A stretch of DNA of 64,000 nt from DAOMOP01 sp035444405. Lineage in GTDB: Bacteria > Pseudomonadota > Gammaproteobacteria > Burkholderiales > Rhodocyclaceae. The position numbers were made by a program, and so were the translations under genes. Shown one piece after another: positions 8,476-14,723 of this stretch; positions within the stretch are counted from its first letter, which is position 1, and each line of letters opens with the position of its first letter. The stretch is taken from contig DAOMOP010000003.1 of NCBI GenBank assembly GCA_035444405.1, positions 7,130-71,129 on the forward strand, given 5' to 3'. Under the pieces are notes generated by a model, which did not search any database, was not told where the DNA came from, and saw only the letters and a program-made list of their open reading frames with translations.

Positions 8476-9192
8476 GGAGAATCGATGATGGGCACCGGAC
8501 CATGCGTCGCCGGACGCCTCTGGCGCCGCCGAAGCAGCAGGCGCTTCAACGTGCGCCGCTGAGTCATCCCGGCTCACGCCCGGCTGCGGTGGGCGCGCCG
8601 GCATGTGCTCGCTGCCGCGGATGTCGCGTAAAGCAGCAAGGAGCGCGCCGTCGATGTCACCTGTCACAGCCATGCCCACATCGCTCTGGAACGCGCTGAT
8701 GGCTCGGCGCGTCCGGCGCCCCGCAACCCCGTCGACAGGACCCGCATCGTATCCCAGCTCATTCAGAAGCGCCTGCGCCTGGGCGACCCGTTCGCGCTCC
8801 GATCCGCTAGTGCCCCGTCCGGTATCCATCAGAGCATCGATGCGGAGTCTGAATGGCTCCGCATCGATGCTTCGCATCAACTGCCCTACCACCACCCGGT
8901 AGGCATCATGGGTCGCCGAGAAACTGTATCGGTCGTGAGCATCCACCAGCCCATCGATGGAGAAGATGACGTTCACGCCTTCGGTAACGACAATGGAAAC
9001 ACGCCTGCCATTCAAGCCCGTCACAACGAAGCAGACTACATCGTCCGGCGGGGCCAGGCCGGAGAGTTCCACAACGTCCTGGCCCGCCGAAACCACGACG
9101 CGCCTGCAGTCTGACTGTGCCGACGCCGACTCCACGACGAACCAGGCCATGCAGACGGCGAGCAGGGAACCAATGACATGCATCTTCGCCAC
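6514..9192 (-). CDS. exported peptidoglycan-binding protein with three Gly/Asp-rich repeat domains
   Basis: The protein has 892 residues from GTG 9192, where AGGAGG lies 4 bases upstream; ATG 9183 is an alternative. Parts in order: signal peptide 1-25 (cleavage near SASA-QS); a PPC-like beta domain about 29-120; a PG_binding_1 domain 133-190 (ALLNELGYDAGPVDGVAGRRT); a Pro/Ala linker 196-235; then three copies of a ~165-residue domain at about 240-405, 468-632 and 696-868. Each copy has GDD/GAD runs, a paired cysteine (C240/C319, C468/C544, C696/C785) and a closing 'VNDRLELRVPAG'-type strand. It probably sits in the periplasm or on the cell surface attached to the wall. Function is unknown. 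Confidence 0.78.
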   Translation of the reverse strand: MAKMHVIGSLLAVCMAWFVVESASAQSDCRRVVVSAGQDVVELSGLAPPDDVVCFVVTGLNGRRVSIVVTEGVNVIFSIDGLVDAHDRYSFSATHDAYRVVVGQLMRSIDAEPFRLRIDALMDTGRGTSGSERERVAQAQALLNELGYDAGPVDGVAGRRTRRAISAFQSDVGMAVTGDIDGALLAALRDIRGSEHMPARPPQPGVSRDDSAAHVEAPAASAAPEASGDAWSGAHHRFSCTDRPPDDAFARPSIPEASGSRSEGAIYLYTDTDDVVRIGKADSAGNHFTGAGDDVIYVDGPAIATRIWGENGADTFIVCAIGEATTVIQVGPHDLAGDTVYIDEAVFADPPLDPSHIAIFGLNAVNDRVLMRAPDGAKVSFNNDDSPISLAITIGAVTVTLHAGQPIMTFDESIRRAVDIRTTDGRRVHLPPLAPAYHGLPEQIAVVGPRPLTLAGNEPDSAMGFEACPEPSAITEPSRPVPTSGIANYRHVSYGHGDDIVLHLGRPAAESVAAGAGADRVFAYDVTSGTAIGGGAGADIIMLCSPAEDGLSASVELGGTHGADIDADRLVIGSAFFEGVPEGHRRGLEVFGFADVNDRLELRVPAGMQVSFVDQQVGSALIKIGNVEVRVYIADWQNDEPFDWDSVIIVPAGFERPAVARAGQTRAAATTAGWRWSEARTVDGVAADVATLPYRCDAMQEPEATINLKQRLTDVSEIFRRGGSMDNDDWAFYSHGDDLIRFAAEDTVDSAYVKAGRGDDVVYLLDAGDGVNVLGDGGADTIVLCSMRGVRVVLSLGMDLDPDLVVIEPPVFLDVPPGFGRRIEIQGFVSVLDRLELRVPAGLSVESRVKTGTQAPVIKVGDVEISIADPYLGWIKRPFVFASIVIVRGERQ

Positions 9193-9555
9193 GTTTCCTC
9201 CTCTGCGCTGAGTGGCCAGCCGCCACGTGTGAAACTGGACTTGTCGATGGTGGCAGGCCCAATGCGCGCCGTATTTGCTCCACGCCCTTGTCCCACCCAC
9301 GCGGTCCGGACTAATTGCGGCCGACGTGCGACTGCGAAATCGAGATTACGCAGGACTATTCGGGCTCGCTGCATATATGGTGCCAATCTCCCATGAATTT
9401 GAATTTCAAGAGTTTGCGCTGCGTGTGCGAAGCCAGTGCGCGCGAAGTGTAAAATCGCTCGACACGCCGCAGGTTGGAGCGCCGCCCAGTGGGCTGCCAC
9501 CGACCACCACGGTAGAATCGCGGCGTTCGGTTTGCCGCGCAGGAGACAGGAGTTG
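9193..9555. other. 363-bp divergent intergenic region, lower in G+C
   Basis: No coding reading is convincing here. The stretch lies between two genes transcribed outwards and is more A+T-rich than its surroundings (for example around 9390-9420, which contains GAATTTGAATTTC), as expected for promoters. AGGAGG at about 9198 on the minus strand is the ribosome-binding site of the repeat protein. No clear -35/-10 pair can be assigned with confidence. Confidence 0.4.
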
Positions 9556-10146
9556 GTGCAATCGGTTGGCGCCGGGACGGCATCCATGACGGGCACGGCG
9601 CAGGTCCGCTGCAACGATTGCAGCTTCTACTACATCACTCACGACGCGGCGTTCCCGTACGGCTGCCGCGTCCTTGCGTTCAAGAGCAGGAACCTGCCCA
9701 GTCGCGACGTGCTCGCCGCTTCCGGGCAGCCATGCCGGCTCTTCGAGGCGCGGCAGCGGCAGACAGGATCAGAACTTTTCCGGCCGCAGCACCGCGACAT
9801 CGGTGACGAACAGAATCATCGCGTAGTCGGCGTAGTAGTGCGCCTGCAGGTGGGCGGCGATGGCGTCGGCGGTTTTCTGATCGCACAGCACTTCGACGCG
9901 GATGTTGCTGCTGGTATCCCAGGCGGAGCTGCGCACGCCGCGGTGGCCTTTGCCGCGTGCATCGCTCACCGTATAACCGTGCGCGCCCAGGCGTTCGATG
10001 TCCTTGATGAGCACGCTTTCGAGGACGGCTTCGGTCACGATGGTGAGCAGTTTCCGTGTGTGACTGTTCATCGCCTCAACCTCCGAAGAGCGCGTGGGCT
10101 CTCGTCGCAAGCGCGTGATAAAGCGGGATGCCAACCAGGACGTTGA
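9556..10146 (+). CDS. small cysteine-rich conserved hypothetical protein with run-on C-terminus
   Basis: The real-looking part is about 70 residues: from MTGTAQVRCNDC (ATG 9586) to GQPCRLFEAR (about 9755), with four cysteines in a C-x2-C...C...C arrangement suggestive of a small metal-binding fold. Similar small proteins occur in betaproteobacteria without known function. GTG 9556 is preferred because AGGAGA is 9 bases upstream. No stop follows the conserved part, so the frame stays open to 10146, antisense through the whole SbtB-like gene. The family stop has probably been lost, or the true end lies near 9770 and a base change hides it. Confidence 0.45.
   Translation: MQSVGAGTASMTGTAQVRCNDCSFYYITHDAAFPYGCRVLAFKSRNLPSRDVLAASGQPCRLFEARQRQTGSELFRPQHRDIGDEQNHRVVGVVVRLQVGGDGVGGFLIAQHFDADVAAGIPGGAAHAAVAFAACIAHRITVRAQAFDVLDEHAFEDGFGHDGEQFPCVTVHRLNLRRARGLSSQARDKAGCQPGR
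9769..10071 (-). CDS. sbtB: PII-like protein (SbtB type), partner of the bicarbonate permease
   Basis: The protein has 100 residues from ATG 10071 (GAGGCG just upstream). The PII fold is recognisable: a beta strand 'RKLLTIVTEAVLESVLIKDIERLGAHGYTV' region, then a loop 'DARGKGHRGVR' corresponding to the T-loop, and the final strand 'YAMILFVTDVAVLRPEKF'. SbtB proteins bind adenine nucleotides (cAMP, AMP, ADP, ATP) and adjust SbtA activity. The C-terminal Cys-x-x-x-x-Cys extension of cyanobacterial SbtB is absent. It starts 4 bases after sbtA, in the same operon. Confidence 0.8.
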   Translation of the reverse strand: MNSHTRKLLTIVTEAVLESVLIKDIERLGAHGYTVSDARGKGHRGVRSSAWDTSSNIRVEVLCDQKTADAIAAHLQAHYYADYAMILFVTDVAVLRPEKF

Positions 10147-11017
10147 ACGGAAAGGTCACGCCGAGCGAGGCCGCCAGCGACAGGGTCGGATTGGCCTCCG
10201 GCACCGAGATGCGCATCGCGGCGGGCACCGCGATGTAGGAGGCGCTCGCCGCCAGCGTCGCGAGCATCGCCGTGCCGCCGACCGACAGCCCGAGCATGTA
10301 GCCGAGCGCCGTGCCCACCAGCGACGAGAAGAGCGGCATGCCAACGCCGAACAGCACCAGGAACACGCCGTATCGCTTCAGGCTGCCGAAGTGCGCCGCG
10401 GTGATCAGCCCCATCTCCAGCAGGAACAGGGCCAGTATCCCCTTGAACAGGTCGAAGAACAGCGGCTCGAGCGGCGCGATGTCCTCCGGTCCGGAGATCC
10501 AGCCGATCAGCAGCCCGCCGATCAGCAGCACGATGCCCTTGCCGAGAAAGACCTCGTGGGCCACGGTGTCGAGCCGGATCTCCCGCGACAGGCCGCGGGC
10601 GAGCACGATGCCGACCAGGATGGCGGGAATCTCGAGCACGGCCAGCAGCAAGGGCATGTGCGCCTCGAACTCGATCTGCCGGCTGGCGAACCAGGCCGCC
10701 GCGACGGCATAGGTGGCGACGCTCACCGAGCCGTAGTGCGCGGCGATGGACGCCGCATCGGCGCGCTTGAAGCGCCCCGCGAAGCGCAACACCGGGTAGG
10801 CGACGACCGGCAGCAGCAGGCCCATGGCCATCACGGCGAGCACCTGAGGCAGCAGTGCGCCAAAGGATTGCTTGGCCAGCTCGACGCCGCCCTTCATGCC
10901 GATCGCAAGCAGCAGCAGCATGCTCACGAGGTCGTAGACCGCCGCGGGAAGACGCAGCTCGGAGCGTAGCAGCCCGGCCGTCAGGCCGAGCAGAAAGAAC
11001 AGGATGATCGGATCCAT
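10076..11017 (-). CDS. sbtA: sodium-dependent bicarbonate transport family permease (SbtA type)
   Basis: The protein has 313 residues and about ten hydrophobic segments in two inverted halves. It opens MDPIILFFLLGLTAGLLRSEL and has the SbtA-type pattern 'AIGMKGGVEL', 'AAHYGSVSVATYAVA' and 'LLEMGLITA'. In cyanobacteria SbtA imports bicarbonate with sodium as a single-gene inner-membrane system. Here it lies between an unknown gene (5 bases upstream) and the PII-like sbtB (4 bases downstream). Possible roles are supply of inorganic carbon for carboxylation or pH/sodium balance; no carbon-fixation gene is in the window. Confidence 0.83.
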   Translation of the reverse strand: MDPIILFFLLGLTAGLLRSELRLPAAVYDLVSMLLLLAIGMKGGVELAKQSFGALLPQVLAVMAMGLLLPVVAYPVLRFAGRFKRADAASIAAHYGSVSVATYAVAAAWFASRQIEFEAHMPLLLAVLEIPAILVGIVLARGLSREIRLDTVAHEVFLGKGIVLLIGGLLIGWISGPEDIAPLEPLFFDLFKGILALFLLEMGLITAAHFGSLKRYGVFLVLFGVGMPLFSSLVGTALGYMLGLSVGGTAMLATLAASASYIAVPAAMRISVPEANPTLSLAASLGVTFPFNVLVGIPLYHALATRAHALFGG

Positions 11018-11022
11018 GGCAG

Positions 11023-11571
11023 TCAGTGCATCACCGCTCGCGAGGCGCGAGATTCGGAAAACAGGCGCGGTCCGGGCGGCAATTGCACAGCGCCGGCAAG
11101 CTCGTCCTGATAGAGCGGCGCCAGCAGGCGGCCGGGATGGCGGCTCTCGAGGCACTGCAACGCGGCCTTGATGCTGTCCGCCGGCGCATCGCGGGTGAAT
11201 ACCGGAATGAAGCGCCCCGGCGCCGGATCGTCGTGCGGATCGGCGCAAGCCCGCAGCAGCGCTGTGAGCACATCGGCGCGCGACACCACGGACGGCAGCG
11301 TCTCCAGCACGTACATCATCCAGACCCCGCTCACGCCCGTGGCTTCGACGATGCGGGCGGGCCGGGAGGCTTCCGCCGGCTCGCCCAGCTCCAGCATGGC
11401 CGGCAGCTCCGCCATCGGCCGCTCATCGACCCATATGCCGAGCAGCATCGTACCGGCGGATGCACCACGCCGGCGCAGGGCCGACAGCAGGCCGGCCAGG
11501 TCGCGGCAGGTGCGCTCCAGGTCGGCCAGGCCGCGCACGCGCAGGAAGGCGCATCTGTCCTGCGTCAGCAC
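11023..11571 (-). CDS. hypothetical protein, first gene of the sbtA-sbtB operon
   Basis: The protein has 182 residues from GTG 11571, supported by GGAGG seven bases upstream. I do not recognise the family. It has no signal peptide and no membrane segment. It is a mixed alpha/beta soluble protein with a central 'MLLGIWVDERPMAELPAMLEL' section and a 'SGVWMMYVLETLPSVVSRADVLTALLRAC' section. It ends 5 bases before sbtA, so it is made together with the permease and the PII-like protein. A regulatory or enzymatic partner in bicarbonate use is plausible. A 12-codon reading (ATG 11603, preceded by GGGAGG, stop 11565) overlaps its start and may couple translation. Confidence 0.6.
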   Translation of the reverse strand: MLTQDRCAFLRVRGLADLERTCRDLAGLLSALRRRGASAGTMLLGIWVDERPMAELPAMLELGEPAEASRPARIVEATGVSGVWMMYVLETLPSVVSRADVLTALLRACADPHDDPAPGRFIPVFTRDAPADSIKAALQCLESRHPGRLLAPLYQDELAGAVQLPPGPRLFSESRASRAVMH

Positions 11572-11763
11572 GTCGAAGCCTCCGCCTTGAAAATCGCCTT
11601 CATGGACCGGTACCTCCCGCAGCCTGCATTGATGGGCTCAGTTGCGGGTCCGCGCGGCTGCCTCCTGCCGCCGGGCGGACCCGGCCGCATTGTGATGGTC
11701 CGCATCGATCAAATAAAGTCGATTAATATTGACGCACACGCAACTTTTCTCGCATTGTCAGCC
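11572..11763. promoter_or_regulatory. divergent promoter region between sbt operon and LysR-type regulator
   Basis: This 192 bp stretch between outward-facing genes includes an A+T-rich block at 11701-11760. Within it are a repeated TCGAT (about 11705-11709 and 11719-11723) and GATTAATATTGAC, whose ATTAATAT core is palindromic. LysR-type regulators usually bind such T-N11-A dyads next to their own gene. The exact site is inferred. Confidence 0.35.
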
Positions 11764-12678
11764 GTGAACCTCAAACACTTGCGCTACTTCTGGGCCGTCG
11801 CTCATGCAGGCAGCATCGCCGGCGCAGCCCGGCAGCTTCATCTGACGCCGCAGACCATCAGCGCCCAGATCAAGCTTTTCGAGGACGAAGTGGGCGCCCC
11901 GCTGCTTCGTCCGGCGGGACGCGGCCTCGAGCTGACCGAGGCCGGGCGGGTCGCGCTGTCCTACGCCGACGAGATGTTCGCGCTCGGAGACGAGATGCTC
12001 TCCTCGCTGCGCACGCATGCGGGCCCGGCCTTGTCCGCCCTGCACGTCGGCATCTCCGAAGTCGTGCCCAAGTCGCTGACGCTTCGCCTGCTCGCCTCGC
12101 TGAAGCGGCTGCCCGAGCGGGTGCGGCTGGTCTGCCGCGAAGCCCCGATCGACTGGCTGCTCGGCGAGCTGGCCCTGCATCGGCTGGACATGGTGCTGGC
12201 CGACCGACCCATGCCGGCGGGACTTTCCGTACGCGGTCACAACCACAAGCTGGGCGAGAGTGCGATCGCCTTCTTCGCCGCGCCGGCACTGGCAGACCAG
12301 TGGGGAGCTTTTCCCGGGTGTCTGAACGGCGCGCCGCTGTTGCTTCCCGGCCCGAATGCGGCAATGCGCGGCGAACTCGAGCGCTGGCTGGGCGACGCGC
12401 GGCTGTCACCGCAGATCGTGGGGGAGTTCGACGACAGCGCCCTGATGAAGGCGTTCGCCCAATCCGGTGAAGGCTACTTTCCGGCGCCGGCCATCCTCGC
12501 GGGCGAAATCGCCGCCCGCTATGGCGTACGCGAAGTCGGTCGGGTCGAACAGGTGCGCCAGGCCTTCTGGCTGATCAGTACCGAGCGGCGCATCCGCCAT
12601 GCCGCGGTGCGCACGGTCGTCGAGGCGGCGCGCGGCGCCGTGTTTTCGGCTCACGTCGGTTCTGACCGGGCGGCGTAG
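11764..12678 (+). CDS. LysR-family transcriptional regulator, NhaR type
   Basis: The protein has 304 residues from GTG 11764. The winged helix-turn-helix (about 1-60) reads HLRYFWAVAHAGSIAGAARQ followed by LHLTPQTISAQIKLFEDE, close to E. coli NhaR, including the 'YFW' and 'LTPQTI' signatures and the 'ADEMFALGDEML' linker helix. The C-terminal two-lobed effector domain is complete. NhaR activates sodium/proton antiporter genes in response to sodium. Here the regulator is divergent from a sodium-dependent bicarbonate permease, so sodium or bicarbonate sensing is an attractive inference. Confidence 0.82.
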   Translation: MNLKHLRYFWAVAHAGSIAGAARQLHLTPQTISAQIKLFEDEVGAPLLRPAGRGLELTEAGRVALSYADEMFALGDEMLSSLRTHAGPALSALHVGISEVVPKSLTLRLLASLKRLPERVRLVCREAPIDWLLGELALHRLDMVLADRPMPAGLSVRGHNHKLGESAIAFFAAPALADQWGAFPGCLNGAPLLLPGPNAAMRGELERWLGDARLSPQIVGEFDDSALMKAFAQSGEGYFPAPAILAGEIAARYGVREVGRVEQVRQAFWLISTERRIRHAAVRTVVEAARGAVFSAHVGSDRAA

Positions 12679-12708
12679 ACAATACACCGCCGCCGCTGGG
12701 CCAAACGC

Positions 12709-13359
12709 CTAATTGCGCACGAGACTGCCCGTGCGCACACGGGACGGGCGCGGCGCATCCTGCGGGGCGAGCAATTTCGGCAGTTTCGCCTTCGGTGTGC
12801 GCTGGATGCGCCGCAGCAGCTCGACGGACACCTCCTGCACGTGGTGCCGCAGCCGCAACTCCTCTTCGAGGCGCAGCAGCAGGCTCGCCGCCATCTCGGC
12901 GTCGGCCAGCGCACGGTGGTAACGCCCCGCGACGGGCAGCTTCGCGTAATCGACCAGCGCGCCGAGCTTGTGGCTCGGCGCCAACGGAAGAAGACGGCGG
13001 GACAGCAGCAGCGAGCAGACGAAGTCCTGGTTCCGCGAGCGCTCAATCCGCGCGAGCTCGGCATCCCAGAACTTCGCATCGAACGCGGCGTTGTGCGCGA
13101 CGATGGGGATGTCCCCGACGAAGTCGGACACTTCCCGCATGACCTCTCCGACAGGCGGTGCGCTGCGGATCATGGCGTCGGAGATGCCCGTCAGCGCTTC
13201 GATGTACGCCGGTATGCGCACGCCGGCGTTCATCAGACTCTGGTAGCGATCCACCACCCGGCCGCCGTCGACGATGACCGCCGCGATCTCGGTCGCCCGA
13301 TCACCCTGGGCTGGCGACAGCCCCGTGGTCTCGAAGTCGATGACCGCCACAACTTCCAT
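12709..13359 (-). CDS. DEDDh 3'-5' exonuclease (DNA polymerase III epsilon-like)
   Basis: The protein has 216 residues from ATG 13359, or 219 from GTG 13368. Exonuclease motifs are all present: ExoI VIDFETTGLSP (residues 7-17), ExoII HNAAFDAKFW near residue 93, and ExoIIIh HRALADAEMAA near residue 151. These give the D-E-D-D-H metal-binding set. The family trims DNA or RNA 3' ends, as a proofreading-like or repair nuclease. It is shorter than DnaQ and lacks its C-terminal polymerase-binding segment, so it is a stand-alone relative. It starts about 19 bases after the upstream DUF5710 gene. Confidence 0.85.
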   Translation of the reverse strand: MEVVAVIDFETTGLSPAQGDRATEIAAVIVDGGRVVDRYQSLMNAGVRIPAYIEALTGISDAMIRSAPPVGEVMREVSDFVGDIPIVAHNAAFDAKFWDAELARIERSRNQDFVCSLLLSRRLLPLAPSHKLGALVDYAKLPVAGRYHRALADAEMAASLLLRLEEELRLRHHVQEVSVELLRRIQRTPKAKLPKLLAPQDAPRPSRVRTGSLVRN

Positions 13360-13377
13360 GATCGGCACGCTCCCCGG

Positions 13378-13689
13378 CTAGTCCGGCCACGCCTGGTGCC
13401 GGCACTTGTCGCAATCGTCCCACGGCAGGCAATCGCATCCCCGCGGCAGCTTGACGAAGCGGCTGCCCACCTGCGTCTTTCCGGCCGAGGCTGGCTGCGC
13501 CGGCCGACTCCGGCGCGGCGGGGACGACTCCGTCACCGATGCGTCATGCGGGGTCGGCTGCCACCTCGCGAACAAGGCGGCATCGAGATGGCCTTCGATG
13601 TACCACAGCTTGCGACCGGGGTCCCAGCGCGCACCGAGCTTCTTCGCCTGGTCTTTTTCGGCGAAAGGCACTTTCAGGTCGAGTCGCAT
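13378..13689 (-). CDS. DUF5710-domain protein
   Basis: The protein has 103 residues. The first half, MRLDLKVPFAEKDQAKKLG followed by ARWDPGRKLWYI, is the typical DUF5710 module ('V-P-F-x-E-K-D-x-A-K-x-L-G-A-x-W-D'), often found attached to DNA-transaction enzymes. The C-terminus has a cysteine cluster 'GCDCLPWDDCDKC' that may bind zinc. Start 13689 is chosen because the domain begins there; the longer reading adds a non-family Arg/Pro-rich stretch. It is co-directional with the exonuclease, probably in one transcript. Confidence 0.72.
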   Translation of the reverse strand: MRLDLKVPFAEKDQAKKLGARWDPGRKLWYIEGHLDAALFARWQPTPHDASVTESSPPRRSRPAQPASAGKTQVGSRFVKLPRGCDCLPWDDCDKCRHQAWPD

Positions 13690-13826
13690 GGCGTAACGGA
13701 AAGATCGTGGCGGGCGATCATTATAGGGGTGACCGCCGTCGTTCCCAGCCCGGCCCGTTCCCGGCGTTGAAGGCCAGGCGATTTGACGCTGTCGCAGGCT
13801 TGGCCCGGAATTCGTCGGCCAACGGC

Positions 13827-13884
13827 GGGCCAAACTTGGCCAAGAAGAACGATGGGCCAGGCCCGCAAAAACCTAACCCATTGA
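13827..13884. repeat. distal att-like direct repeat of the Fic islet
   Basis: This 58 bp segment begins GGGCCAAAC and ends CCTAACCCATTGA. It recurs imperfectly at 16558-16614, next to tRNA-Arg; the last 28 bases match in all but two positions. Both copies carry several GGCC-containing half-sites. The two copies bound about 2.7 kb of foreign-looking DNA. Interpretation as left and right ends of an integrated element is inference. Confidence 0.5.
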
Positions 13885-14467
13885 TTTGTTTGGCCCGCCA
13901 GAGACGACGAGGATGGGCACTGGAGCGAACACGAAGACTGGTCGCTGGCTCCACGAAACGGGTGGGGTCTGAACGTACGCGGGGACCAAGAAAGGAGTGT
14001 TGCCGGGTCGGTTCCTGCACCCGTGCCTCTGCATCCCACACCGTCGCCAAGCGATGCCCGTCATCGTCACGCCGCCAAGCGCGTCGAATCGCTTACTGCA
14101 ACAGGCCGCCAAGCCGGTTCGCCCCACTGCGGGACACCCACAATTCGCAAACGCTTCCGGTGGCAATCTGCGCTTGAGTGACTGATCCGTGCGCCTTCCT
14201 CAGGCGGCGTGTGACTGAGGCTTGGTGCTGCCGTCGAACGGTCACATCCGATCATTCGGGCGCTCGCGATCCCAGACTGTAAGTGGTAACGCTCAACACC
14301 TATCAAAAAAGCAGACCCCCCGGTCCTACGCACCTGACCCACCGGGCTGACAGCGCTGGCGTGCTGCGCGCTGCCGATTCACCCGGAGCGCCCGATGCGC
14401 TGATACTTGCTCGTAAGCGGTATCCGAGCAGCGTTCTTCTCCCACCGCGGCCCGACCCGGACAATCG

Positions 14468-14645
14468 TGGCTGCGTTTGATCAGGAGGACGAGCGAGCCG
14501 CGATTACGATTGTGGTGAAGGGCAAGCGGCGTCGGCGCAGCCGTACTCAATGGCGGGCGTTGTTCGAGGGTTCGACGCCAGCGGACTGGCTGTAGTGCCG
14601 ATCTGCTAGCGCACGATTCGCTTGAACAGCGACAATTGGCGCGAC
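14468..14645 (+). pseudogene. decayed IS66-type TnpA-like fragment
   Basis: One frame gives VVKGKRRRRSRTQWRALFE. After a one-base shift near 14570 the text continues FDASGLAVVPIC, an in-frame stop, then RTIRLNS. This is the order seen in the small accessory protein of IS66-family elements (basic start, 'QW..L...FDASGL....FCR...I...SFYRWR'). Frameshift and stop show it is dead. Nothing else of an IS66 element is visible nearby, so it is a relic. The rest of 13690-14628 holds no gene that I can support. Confidence 0.4.
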
Positions 14646-14678
14646 AGAATAATGTCGCTCCTTGTCGCGCTTTGTCGC
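14629..14678. promoter_or_regulatory. phased GCGACA / TGTCGC repeat cluster upstream of the Fic gene
   Basis: Two GCGACA copies (14629-14634, 14641-14646) are followed by three TGTCGC copies at 14653, 14663 and 14673, spaced exactly 10 bp and so on one face of the helix. The cluster ends 46 bp before the Fic start and forms inverted plus direct repeats around 14650. It looks like a multi-site operator, possibly for the winged helix at the N-terminus of the Fic protein itself. Confidence 0.55.
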
Positions 14679-14723
14679 TCTTGTGGTCATTACAGATCCG
14701 TACGCATGATGGAGGCCGGACCG

